64,000 nt of DNA from the NCBI GenBank assembly GCA_002633005.1, contig NMRA01000448.1, positions 186,001-250,000 on the forward strand. The letters run 5' to 3'. Below the pieces are notes generated by a model that was not told where the DNA came from, searched no databases, and worked only from the letters and a program-made list of their open reading frames with translations. Position numbers and translations under genes: made by a program. The stretch comes from Phoronis australis. Taxonomy: Eukaryota > Phoronida > Phoronidae. Positions 23,401 to 35,600 of this stretch are shown here, in pieces; position 1 is the first letter of the stretch; each line of letters begins with the position of its first letter.

Positions 23401-25180
23401 TTTATCACAAGTTTGAATTCATAACAATACAATCACAGAGTCAGGTTTCTCTTAACTCTCTCACTCCAGTTTCTAATATCACATCTTTACACGAACCAAC
23501 GTCACATGTGTATACAATATAACACCGACAATACCGAAAACGAAGATCTCAAAAGTCAACACCCCATCTCAGGTGTTACCCAATCAAAACCAACTTGTAA
23601 TAAATAGGAAAGTTTAGAAGAAAACGGTTGAATATCGATACACAAGACATACAATTACATTCATCAATAATTATGTAACCAGTAGCTATTAAATTTGCAG
23701 GGGAAAACATTGCCTGCCCCTCATAAGACGGTCTTGTTTAAAAGAATAAATGCTCTCTATGTACTCGGCAAAAAACTGTCTCGACAACGACAAACTTAGA
23801 AGAACGCCATTTCTGTTGAAAATGATTTTGTGAGCAATGTGTCATTACCAGCCGTCATTAGTCTAAAAACTGCACCTGGAATTCCGTAAACAAATCTACA
23901 GGCTGCAGATTATTTTTTGTAAAAAATTTTTTTGTTGAAGTAGCAACAGAATCGATCTGCTCCAGCAACAAGGCAGGTTGTTCCTAAAATGCACTCTGCG
24001 ATCATGTGACATTCAGTGATAACCACAGTAATGGTACTATCACACTTAGAGTGGAACTAATTCCTTTTCTCTGCCATTGCTTGGTCAAATTAGTTAGAAC
24101 CACAACATATAGCAACGATGTGAATATGAAGTAGGTTGAAAATTGCCAAATGTTTTTAAGAACGAGTTTTGTGTTGAAAATGTTTAGCTGTAAATCACTC
24201 AACCGTGTCCAGTAAGTATCACGACGTGGTGTTGGGTAATAACGGTGCATGATAAGGGTTATGTGAACCTCCAAGGTACCTCGCTGGTTCCCTGCCTGCC
24301 CAGCCAGCACGCAGAAGTAACGCAGTAGCATGCGCGTTTAGCATTGATTGATGTAACCTCGGCAGTCATTGGTTAGCTTTACAACAACGTGAAAATTAGC
24401 GGACTGTGAAAGATTTTTAGCCTTGTCATGATCGTGGCGTAACAGCAACTATTTCATTTCTGTAGTAATGTTTAATAGACGCATGTTTGAAGCACATACG
24501 TGTACAACTAACACATATCTGACTGATTCAACTGGTGTGTTATTCATACTGTATGGATACAGGACAATATCGTAAACAAAAGTCATCGACAGTAGAAAGA
24601 TGCATTTCGAAAAGGCGCAACCACAATTTATGGAACTCACAATCCCTGAACATAAATTTTAAGCACCCATTTGTCTGTATATCAGACCACATTTAAACTT
24701 CTTCCATCAGCCATGCTAGTTTGTTTGCATAAAGCGCTGCTAGTTGAAAATTCGACCTGCCAATAAGAAACGCCGGAGTAAAAAAATTTCCCGAGGAAAA
24801 TTAAGCGATACCTGCGTGCTGGCTACCACCTAGCGGCACACAGGGAACCAGGAAGCCAAGGTACATCATCAGTGCGAAGGTCACCTATTTGCATAATTTT
24901 TTTCACATTTACAAGTTGTTTAGTGTAGATAATGCTCAAATATCATTGTAGTTTTGTTCCTGCCGTATATTAGCATAGTTAGGAGCATGCAAATACATCT
25001 CTAACGCATTCTCAGAACATACAAGTCCATCTCAAGACCCTGATGAATCAGGCTGGGGGCAGGCAGAAATGGCAACATTTTCCAATACATCTTAAATCAA
25101 AATGCAACACCGCTCACAAGGCGGCTCTTTGAAGATTATACCACATTTCATCAGTTACTACTTTTTGCGTTCCACTTTTT
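20460..25180. other. Intergenic / Kv4 3' flanking sequence, nothing coding recognised
   Basis: AT-rich, between the CCDC146 poly(A) signal and the Kv4 stop codon, so it spans the junction of two convergent genes. It includes a short (TA)n run at 22207-22220. Minus-strand AATAAA signals that could end the Kv4 transcript exist (complement TTTATT at about 21872 and 22862) but I cannot choose between them. Short ORFs show no recognisable domain. Confidence 0.5.
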
Positions 25181-25189
25181 CATCGAGAA

Positions 25190-25345
25190 CTACAGTAAAA
25201 CCGCATGAGCCGGATTCACACGGACCTGGTCACTTCATCCAAGTGTGGCAAAATCCGACTTATATTTGAAGGCCCAGGAGCATGAACAAGAGCAACTATA
25301 CAGTGGAACAGTGTCCGAGTTAGGCGAAAATTCGACATGATTAAG
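25190..25345. repeat. Interspersed repeat, possible TIR element fragment
   Basis: Begins CTACAGTAAAACCGCATGAG and contains ACAGTGGAACAGTGTCCGAG near 25299, both resembling pogo/Tigger-like ends. It runs directly into the 86-bp tandem array. The class assignment is tentative. Confidence 0.35.
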
Positions 25346-25355
25346 CATGTCTGGC

Positions 25356-25617
25356 TTAAAAAAAGTTTGGAAGGTAGGGCCCCCCAAGACAGTTGTCTCA
25401 CACGGAGCACACAGTAGCCATCTGGGTGACACTGCATTACAAGGTAAAAAAAGTTTGGAAGGTAGGGCCCCAAGACAGTTGTGTCGCACGGAGCACACAG
25501 TAGCCATCTGGGTGATACTGCATTACAGGGTAAAAAAAGTTTGGAAGGTAGGGCCCCAAGACAGTTGTCTCGCACGGAGCACACAGTAGCCATCTGGGTG
25601 ATGCTGCATTACAGGGT
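25356..25617 (+). repeat. Tandem repeat, 3 x ~86 bp
   Basis: Three near-identical units, each starting TAAAAAAAGTTTGGAAGGTA and ending in a CTGCATTACA-type block; units 2 and 3 are the most alike. Long ORFs on both strands here are artefacts of the repeat. Confidence 0.92.
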
Positions 25618-25978
25618 ACACAATTTAAATGGATGTATCCGTATGACGTTCCACAACGAACAATTTTTTGATCTCTTCTAAACTCTTAGAATACGACTGA
25701 ACACTTAGAGAGTTTCAGAAAGGTCTCTAGAAAGAACACCTGAGATTTTACAATGACATACAGGTGCAAACAACACAAATAAAATGTGTCAACAAGTATA
25801 CTAAGATCTGTGCAAATAGATGTAGAACCATGCGGCAAGTATTTTGTATAAACACCCAATAATGAGATTAAAAACACTCCACGACTGAGATTCAAAAGAC
25901 CTTAAAAGTACAACACGGCAATTGCAGCTCCATAACCATAGTAATAATAGTCATAACAATAAAAGTAAAACCTCAGTA

Positions 25979-25980
25979 AT

Positions 25981-26014
<34 letters not shown>

Positions 26015-26015
26015 T
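25979..26015. repeat. (AAT)n microsatellite
   Basis: About ten ATA/TAA triplets followed by ATATATA, roughly 350 bp beyond the Kv4 stop codon and possibly inside its 3' UTR. Confidence 0.9.
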
Positions 26016-26368
26016 ATATAGTATCAGTGACAACTTGCGCCACTTTGAGAGCCCCAATGTGAGACACAAGCAGATTCCTCCATCTGTCCAATGAAACGGC
26101 AGAAACCTGCCACAGCGAATCGAGTTCTTTCACACAGTTCACAACAATCCCCTATTCACTACTGAATAGTTCTCACCAACCTACTTAGTTTAAACTGCAA
26201 AACCAAAGCTGCTGATCTATAATACACACAGTCACACGAAATTAGTAGTTAGTTAAAATGCATTCCCAATCGTACACTTATTAGTTATTACTACTCATCA
26301 ACAAAGAGCCTTTTTGCATCCGTAGCTGTGGCCCAGTGATTGTCGCCCCCTCTAGTGGCTGCCTAATC

Positions 26369-26629
26369 TCATAGCGTGGAGATGCGCACCACATCACGGC
26401 TGTTCCCGTCACCGTGGTTACCCGGGTTGTGATGCAGGTGCGTGTTTTCCACGGGTTCCACGCTGGATGACGTGGGCATGCTGACCACTGCCGATGAGGT
26501 GTTGTTCTGTTTATTCCTGTTGTTGTCCGATGAATGCTTGGCATTGTGGCTGGAGCGCGAGTTCTTATCGTCGTTTGGCAAGAAGCGAACCTGAACATCA
26601 TTTAGCTCATCTTCTCCTATATTGGCGTT
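26369..26629 (-). CDS. Kv4 terminal coding exon
   Basis: 261 nt including TGA at 26369-26371; acceptor GCTTTTGCAG. Reads [44 protein letters not shown], and ends DVVRISTL. This parallels the vertebrate order NAN, ELS-IQIR, NSRSSLNAK, AIISIPTPP and a VRVSAL/VKVSVL end. The last three residues (S-T-L) form a class I PDZ-ligand pattern. Confidence 0.93.
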   Translation of the reverse strand, partial: NANIGEDELNDVQVRFLPNDDKNSRSSHNAKHSSDNNRNKQNNTSSAVVSMPTSSSVEPVENTHLHHNPGNHGDGNSRDVVRISTL

Positions 26630-29600
26630 CTGCAAAAGCAAAGGGACCTCACACTATATATCAAACAGAAAGTACTTTGATGAGTCAGCAAGACTTGGTC
26701 ACGATTGTGAGCACACACACACACACGCTTACAGAAAAAGACAACTGGGACTGGGGTATAATCTCTGTACTCAAAACAAGCCCTTAAAACTGATTGATTG
26801 CATGGCACATCTCGAGCAAACTTAAATTTGTACTCGTGATTGGTTAATTTTCAAGAGTGAGTCTGAGTCTGAGAAGTCTGAGTTTCGAGATTGGACCCTG
26901 CGCCCTGAAATTCTAGGCAAAACTCATACTCAGCTTAGACAGTAAACTTGCTTACGAACGTAAAGTGAATACATTTCCATACAATTCAGTTGGCCTCACA
27001 GCAAACGAGAGAAAACTGATATCATAGGCGAATCTAGTTCAAATCAAAGATAGCAGGGTAGAAACATTGCAAAACAAAATACGAAAATATCATCACAAAG
27101 GCCATGAAAGATTGCTGAATGGAAAGACGACAGTCGTGTGTGCGTGCTAGTGGATGCACAAGTGAACAATGGTCGCAGAGAGCGCGCTGCCATCCCACAA
27201 GATTCAACAATGATTTCATGGCCCCTGATTGGCACCCTGATGCACTAACCCGGTACTTTTTTCTGCGATTGCAGCAGCCGGTCTCAGCGGCAACTGACGT
27301 AACTGAAGGGCTGGGCGTTAGTGGTGGAGTGTGAGACGGCTTGGTGGATCCTTCCATCACGTCGGTGAACTCACATCCCTGCAACATCACACAATGACAC
27401 ATCGCTTACATCTACAGGGGATCACGTGAAAAGCTTGACGGGACAACAACTCGTCAGCTGGAAGGTATGCGATTCAAATAACTCATGTGGGCCATCCTCA
27501 AATCAGGTGAAAGGAACAGAGCAGTTTCTTTTTCATTTTTGAGTACAATATGACTTACGAAAAAAAACATTTAAAATTCTTTCTGACATTTTGTCCAATT
27601 AGGCCTCTAAGCTTTGGGATGTAAAGACTAGGCAAGAAAACGAAATGAACATGAACAGCCTGTACTTTGATGCACAATAAACTTTCAAATTCAATGCCAA
27701 TGGACAGGATGAAAACAGGATAGAGACAAAAAATTTAATTAAAAAATTCGGGAATAATTACTTTTCCCAAATACCTGCCTCCCTTTCAATTCCAGGGTAG
27801 AAAAATGAGAGAGGAAGTAAGTAAAAACTTGCAAACTCGTTGACTAGAGGATATAGTAAGGAGTCCTGAAAATCACAGCAGTCCATTGATCACGTTTCAG
27901 GAAGTTAAGTCTGGCATTTGGTAAATGAAGTAAATAACAAGTCGATCATTTTGCGTGCACAATAATTCACAGTTATTTCGCTGAACAACACAAAGATCAA
28001 TAAGTTGTCTTCACGAATGCCCGGCGAAACCCTGCCTATCTGTGCCTGCGGGCTCTAGACAGTAAGATAACGCACAGTAACCAGGTGCCATCTCGCCCCA
28101 GGAAGATTATAAAGTAATATTTTCCCTCCAACACTTTAAGTCCAGACAGGCAGTAAGCATTTTGGCTGAGTGGCACATTACACTCTGCTGCGTACAGTAC
28201 AAAGCGCCATCGTCAATTAGCACAGAAGATTGAGTGAAAAAATGAATAAAATAATTTCTGAAAGAATAACCGAGATAAATTAAAAAATAAAATCAGCGAA
28301 ATTCTTCAGCAAAGCCTTGTGAATCAGACATGCCACTTACAACTTGTTTGAAACTTTACTGAACCTTTTTCACGGTGGATCAGTCAGAATAGAATGGCAG
28401 TGCTATTAGAAGAGATGAATAGTTGAACTGATCAACATTACCAAGACGGGACAACTATTTCTACATATTTTAATAGGTTTTCAAATGCCATTAAAAAGTA
28501 TTGCAGTTGTTAGCAACCCAATCATGGTCCCATCACACCCCTGAACATATCATATTCGTGGCACTGGCATGCTTTGAATATGACATGTTTTACCCTAAAG
28601 CCAGCGAGTTAGGAAGCGACTTCGAAACTTCGCACCACCCGCATAATTCTGCTGGTCACCTCATCATGAATCTTAGATCAACATGAGGATCTCTCGACCG
28701 AAAGCAGTGTAAGCACAGAGGTCAATCAACACTCACTCGTAAATCAGTTTTTCTATAAGTTCTAAGATCTTTTGGTACACCACGTAAATTAACGTAAATT
28801 AATTAAAATTAACGGTAAAATGATCCCGGCATTTCGAATAAAGCAGGTTATTGCTGTTCCCTAACCATTAATTCCAAAATCAAGAGATGACGTATTTTAG
28901 TTGCTCACAAACAAGTCTGCCTAACACACTGAGTATTGGAGAAACAGAGTGGCAAGGGCTTAAAACTGACTTTTTATGAAGTCGGCCATTACGCAGCTAC
29001 TGCACGGTCGCAGAAATATATTGGTCATCGATACTTGGTCTGCACTAGTTGGGCCAGCCTTTTATTTCCAAGCGTTAATTGTGGCACCGATATGCATTTT
29101 GCTGTTGCGAGTTGTCAACCCGCACGTTCACTGGTAGCCAAAAAAGAAGCAGAATCTACTATGGGCACCAGAGTGTTCTGTACTCTAGAAACAGTTTTTA
29201 AGTCAAGACATGATAACGTGACTTACATGACACTACCTGTTGCTCAACAGAGCGCGCCGCCTACTTTAGACTATATTTGACTGCAGTGCCATTTCTAAAT
29301 CAACAGTATACCTGGGAGCATGTACGGGAATTTCCGATAACTTGCATTAAAGCCGCATTTCCAAAGCATAATTACTTTGTTACTGGAGGTCATAAAACAG
29401 ATCCCATTCTGGAGACAAAGGATTAGTCTAATGGCATCGCTTATTTTCTTCTCAGTTTAGCAGAAAATCTGCAATTACTGTTGAAGAACACCAAAAATCA
29501 TTGCTTAACCACTTGAACCTTCTTGGTAATGTATTTCTGATAAAAATGAATGTAATTGCTGAACGCCAATGCTTTTAATAACTGTAAAAGTAATTGTAAG

Positions 29601-32600
29601 ATTTCTAGTTAATACAAAAAATGTCCTAAGGATCATAATTAATACCCTGCATCTGCGCCAGATGATGCGCACAGTTTTAAGATATTCTTTCCCTTGTTCT
29701 CATTTAGAGCAGAGAAATGTGTTTAATCGAAAGATACCACTATTAAACTGGAACAATTAGTAAAATACATCTGCGTACAAAAACATTTTTAAGTGCCGTT
29801 TACACTACAAAAGTTGACACGAATCAGCTGACACAGAATGAAGTGATGAGCAAATTGACACTACGGTGACAACTCTTGCACATATATAGCTACAGGTGAT
29901 TATTTTCGCGCACTTTTTTACAATTTGCCAGTCAGCTGTGTCTTGCCTTCTAACTTTAACCCTGACCATCACTTATTTTGTAAGGAAATTGTCAAAATAT
30001 TGCACACACTTAACAGTCAAGACTGTTTCAATTCAAATGATTCATTATGCGCAGTAGGCCTCTTGATGAAAGCATTAATCATCTGATCAAAAAGTCAGTG
30101 AAGCAAAACTCAATGCCACAAATTAAGGCGTACGTGTTCCACTTCGGGGAATTAGAAGCACCATAACAACAACAACAACAATTCTAAAAATAATAAACTG
30201 CGACTCTTGCAATTTGCATCTTCGTGCATGAGCACTCCACATTCTTGCCTACAACTTCCGCCTTGCCACCATTTCTGAGTATTGTGTGTGTGAGTATATG
30301 ACCGCTTGACACCGATCATCCTGCACCATGTCAGTTGCGCCGTGTCAAAAGTTAGTGTCTAAACAGGACTTTAATCAATGAAGTTCACAAAAGGCGAAAA
30401 TCAATCATCAATCTGTGACGGCCACTTTGTTGGTGCGTCACAAAAAATTGAACTTGAAAATTCCACAGTGAAACCGTAATTTTGAAAAATTTGTCGTGCC
30501 AAAAGTGCATGATTTGAGAATGAAGTTTGACTAAATTCTTAAGTGTTGAAATCCATTTCATGATTTTTTACCTAAATTGAAGTAGAGAGACCACCTTTAA
30601 TACACACACATATCGTTACTTGCTCAGTAAGTGCTGTCCCCCGACATCCATTCACACCCTACCTAAAGTTAACACAGTAACAATCTCTGGCAATCTCTGT
30701 GACAAGTGTTGGTCACCCATGCAGGACACACAGACAGTGATTGGGGCGTGTTGGACAAGAAACTACAAGAAACTACAAGTTAGGTTGTATTGTGGTTATT
30801 GGTGACAGAGATAGTGACAAGTGAGGCTGAGTAGTGGCACAGCTGACTGATGAAACAATAAGTGGCCGATGAAAACCCCCAAGATTAGGTAAGCAAGTGA
30901 ACAGCTGCCAGACGAGGCAGAAACTTTTAACATAGACAAAAAAAAATTCAATCTCTGCACAGCCACTGATACCATCTGCAGGGGAAGACTGTAATTTGCT
31001 GTTTGATGGAACTGATTACTAGAAGCCATTTAAGACCAGTTTATAATGATGTAGCAAATGACACTAGTAAGTCCACCACCTTGATTTTATTGGCTTGATG
31101 CTGCATTCTCTAGGCTTGGCCAGTAGGCCACATAACATAAAGTCGGCCTAAGGCTCTGCTTGAGGCCAGTTTTAGACAGATGTTACATTTTGAAAGACTG
31201 TATGATCAATGTCAACACAAAAACACACCACAGCACTGACTGGGTGCAGCTGCATACATCAGTGAAACGAGATCATGCAGTCAGTGAAAGACTCCCTTGA
31301 TTATTTCCCTCAAGCCATCATGTTTTCACCGTCTTCAATAGGCAAATAAATGCGTTGCACAAAACTCTGATGATCTCAACGATTGCCAACAAAACTTGCA
31401 ATATGCCCTAGCATCAGTGGGGAAAATTGGAGTGCATGTCCCCCCTAAAAAGAAACTTCATCGGGCATTTAAGTTGATGGGCTCGAGTTTGATGAATATA
31501 AAGGCTAAAATTGAAATGAATTCAATTATTGTATTTTATACACTGAAACGAATCACGATTTTGATCCAAAAACCAAAATTCGTAAAGCTACATGTCCTTA
31601 CATTCTCTTACAACAATCACAAGATGTCAATCTAAGTCCCAGAAAAACCTGATCTGCAGTTATTTTATGCAAAATTGATTAAATACACGACACTTGTCGT
31701 TATTAACAATCTTCGTTCCGTTCGTATCCTCGGAATAATGTTTGACACTCAACTGAACATTGGTGAAGCAACTAACAGCTGAACCAGGATCCCCTTTCAC
31801 CCGTTGTATACTAACTAGTTGAAGACATAGCTTGATGTTGTCAGATAGCATCCAGCTTCCTTGACTCGTTTCGACCCTAAACCATAACAGTCTCCATTGG
31901 TGGGTCCACAGTGGCAGCCAACCCCCTGTGCACCATTGAGGCCCCCAACTTCCTTCATTCCGACAGTACCACAGCCAACAAGATGTCCTCTCGGCTGTCT
32001 CATCCAGTCTTCTCACCGCAGCTTTCTTCCTTCCCCCTCGTACAGCAAGCTTCTCCGGCAACTACCACACAGATCTTGCAGCAAATCCTCTACAACCCAC
32101 CTCTACAGGAAACAACCAAGTTCGCCAGCCTCTACCTCTGCATGTCTTTGTCAGCTCACTATACTTAGATAACTTCCTCTCTTGGGCCTCTTCGCATCCT
32201 TCCTTCCAAGAGACTGTAATTTCTATAATCACTATGCGTTGATGAATATCCGACCGCAGAATCATGTCAGGCCTCAGTGATGTTTCAACAATATTCGGAA
32301 ACACAAGCTTCCTTCCCAGATCTACTCTCAATTCCCAGATCTACTCTCAATTCCCAGATCTACTCTCAATTCCCAGATCTACTCTCAATTCCCAGCTTAC
32401 TCCATCCAGGATGCAAGGCTGCTGACGGGACTTCTTCCTTATCTCACCTGTCCTGACGAATTGAATGTGTTGGCTACTTGCCCTAGGCTGAGTTGCTCTT
32501 GTCTTACGCTCTCCATCTACGATGTCTACAAGGGTCTTCAGTACTTGGTCATGACGACATCTGTATCGGCCCTGCTGAAGTGCCATCTTGCACCATGATG

Positions 32601-35600
32601 TGGGCCAATGTACCTCTTCCTTCCCACAACTGGCAGGCTGGGTCATCCACTAGGCCCCAAGAGACAAGATTAAAAGACACACAATATTTCAACACATACT
32701 CGTTTCCTTCTCAAGTGGAAATGAAATGACGCAGTAATACCACCACAGACCAAAAGCTGGAGACATACACAGTGGGACACGGCAGGTGTGAAATAGTGCA
32801 ACGAATGACAAATGAATAACACTTCTGAAGCGAAAGTCCGCCCCGTTGCCCAGTGCAGTGCTGTTTATGAGTTTGTATGCCCTATGAACAAATGTCTTCA
32901 AATGTGAAGCAATGTTACATTGGTCAAACGGTTCGCAGTCTTTGCCGTCGGTTATCTATGCATCTGCAAAATGGCACCATTCAAGAACATTTTCTGCAAT
33001 GTCACAAACGTAAAATCACCCGGCAAGAAATTGTGGAAAACACATTATTTCGGTACGTAGAGCAAGATGTGCTGCGATTGAAAGTATTGGAGTCCCTTTT
33101 GATTGCATTTGAGAAGTCCGTTTTGAATGAGCAGCAAACAGCTTTGCGTCGCACGTTACACTTGTTAGCGTGACTTTCCTGTTACCCCCTTTCATTTGTC
33201 ATTCTTTGCAGTATTTCACACTTGCCGTGTCCCACAGTGTAAGTCTCTGTGGTGATATCACTGCGTCATTTTGTTTCCACTTGAGAATGGAACAAGTAGG
33301 TTTCGAAATATTGTGTGTCTTTTAATAATGTCTCTTGGTCAGTTGCTTCACCAATGTTCTGTTGAGTGTCGAACTTTGTTCCGAGGATACGAACGGAACA
33401 GAATAAAGATTATTAACAACCACAAGTGCTATGCATTTACTAAATTTTGCATATCGTAAACTTGTTGCCGAAGTACAGGCAGTTATTTTAGAGGGCCCAA
33501 CGACATGCGGAGTGGGATTTTATGAACCTGGGTCAACGACCACGATTCGTTTAGTTGAACAACACAAAAAACTGGTGCAGTTTGAATTGTAAATGCTTTA
33601 ATCACCAAACTCCGGTCCAGCAACTTTAAGATCGAATTTTGGAAACAATATAAAATAACACTGATGCGCCTCTGACTAGCAACAGCCGAGTTGTTTATCG
33701 TGCACTACACAACTTAACAAACACGCTGCCCTCTAGTGTCATGTGAAAGAACTATATGAGGCTATTTACCCTCTCCGACAGCCGTCTACGTCTAGTTCGC
33801 TTGTAAAAGACAAGACGGAAACATAAGACAGGCATGAGAAAATAAAACCACATCTTACTGTCGTCTTCTCCAAGCAATTCAACAAGTGGTGGTGCTGCAG
33901 CTCAAACACATCAACCTCTTTTTCATCAGTGACCTCCTCCCCTGCGGCTCGCTGACGCATTCGCTCCTCTGCTCGCTTCTTACTGTTGATAAAGGCAGCG
34001 CCACTAGCATTCTTCGCCATGCGGATGCGGGCCAGCCTGGCTTTCTGCAGATAAACATGCAAAATGCGATAAAGAAAACACTGGTGAATGCAGTGAATTG
34101 AGACTTAACATCCTGAACTACATGAAATAAAATTTTTAACATGTCAACACACTTCACGACGTCAAACTGATAATACACATTACAAGCATTAGAAAAATAT
34201 TTTATAAGTTTGATCACTACAAAAACAATATATGCATATGTCTATGTCTATGTACATGCCAAAACTGAAATACCGTAAACTCGCGGGTTAACGCCCTGGG
34301 CGCTTAAATTGAGAAACCCTGAGACGGGACTACATTTCATTACCTGCGCTATTGTATTGTTAGTGTTGTTCGTATGACTGTGTTTGGTTGGAAACTTTCC
34401 GGTCCCGTCTCGTTATTGTTAATGTCGTCTGCATATTAAACCTGATAAACTTTCGATTCACTCTTTAGTTTATCTGGTGCTGGATTAAAAACACGGATAA
34501 TTCGTTCGTGGCCGACACAAACCGTTTGCAATTACAACGAGAGGGGCATGTGAATATTGCTCAATTTAAATCTGAGGAAATTAATCTATCAACATCCTAC
34601 GCTCTTTGCGTGCAATTACAACGAGAGGGAGTCGATTAATTAGTCAATTCAAGTATGGGTTGAACCAGGAAATAAAGTTATCAAAATACCGTGCTCTATA
34701 CCTGACATTACATCAAGAGGTTAGTTGATTGATTGCTCAATTCAAATCTGGGTCAACCCAGGAGGAAAATCTAGCAAAACCAACTTCTCCGTCTGAAAAT
34801 ACATGTCGATGTTTCGAAGTTTTACTTCTTCTAGCCAAACACTCAAAAAACTTGATCTACTGAACTCGAAAACGCATCGGAAAGGGTGCCTGATATGGCA
34901 AAAATTTAGACTAGGTAATTTGAAAATTTGTCACCAAGACAAACCTACGTCGGTGATGACCCCGACGTCATAGGCCTAATCACATAGTAGACTAGTGTCA
35001 CTTCTATAAAAATCTACGGAGTAAGCCTACATTAATTTAACAAAAGATCAGTTGATACCTTTAAAAAAGGTGTTTGCTGCGCTTGAATAATTCCACAAAC
35101 GCCGGGTGAAAAACGTACTTTTCGAGACAATTGTACATAGGTGTAAGCATGCCCTTTTTCCGCAAACACGGAAGTCTGAGACAGAGGCAAAGCTGTGAAC
35201 AAAAGCACGGGTTCAAGCGCAAGTTCTGTAAGCAGTAAGTCGAGGATGGGCGATTACACAAGAGATGGGCGCTTACGTGGAAATTAGCACAAAGTAGGGA
35301 ATGGGCGATTACACAAGCAATAGGCGCTTAAACGGAAAATTGACCAAAAGTCAGGAATGGGCGATTACATGGGCATGGGTGTTAACCCGCGAGTTTACCC
35401 TAAGCCACATACATTAGGGTCTTAAAAACCACCATGTTCTTTAGAGATTTCGAGGGCTTTTTACAAGACAATGGCAGTAACTTTATAGGATTATAACAAG
35501 GCCAAACAGAGCGCGTTGATCATTTCTACAGCAAGTTTGTCAGCTGCAAATTTACTTTGTTCACAATAGAAGTTGTTCACTTTTCATCTTTGGCCTTATG

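Larger units (their letters stand above)
31665..33465. mobile_element. Penelope-like retroelement remnant with inverted 3' ends, split by another retroelement
   Basis: The plus-strand core (32850-33173) encodes a GIY-YIG-type domain: [20 protein letters not shown], then [15 protein letters not shown] and a [20 protein letters not shown] block, as in Penelope-like elements. The plus-strand 3' flank (about 33185-33460) is repeated in inverted orientation on the left as two pieces, about 32656-32850 and 31665-31800. The two pieces are separated by an inserted retroelement fragment. RT domains are missing, so this is a truncated, dead copy. Confidence 0.75.

Noticed and set aside
25216-25681. Overlapping ORFs up to 125 codons on both strands
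   Set aside because: They arise from the 3 x 86 bp tandem repeat and show the same peptide three times; no start context or homology.
26494-27334. Plus-strand ORFs opposite the Kv4 C-terminal exons
   Set aside because: They are antisense shadows of real minus-strand exons with no domain of their own.
28936-29280. 114-codon ORF as a small gene
   Set aside because: No recognisable domain, lies inside a Kv4 intron on the opposite strand, and no splice or promoter evidence.
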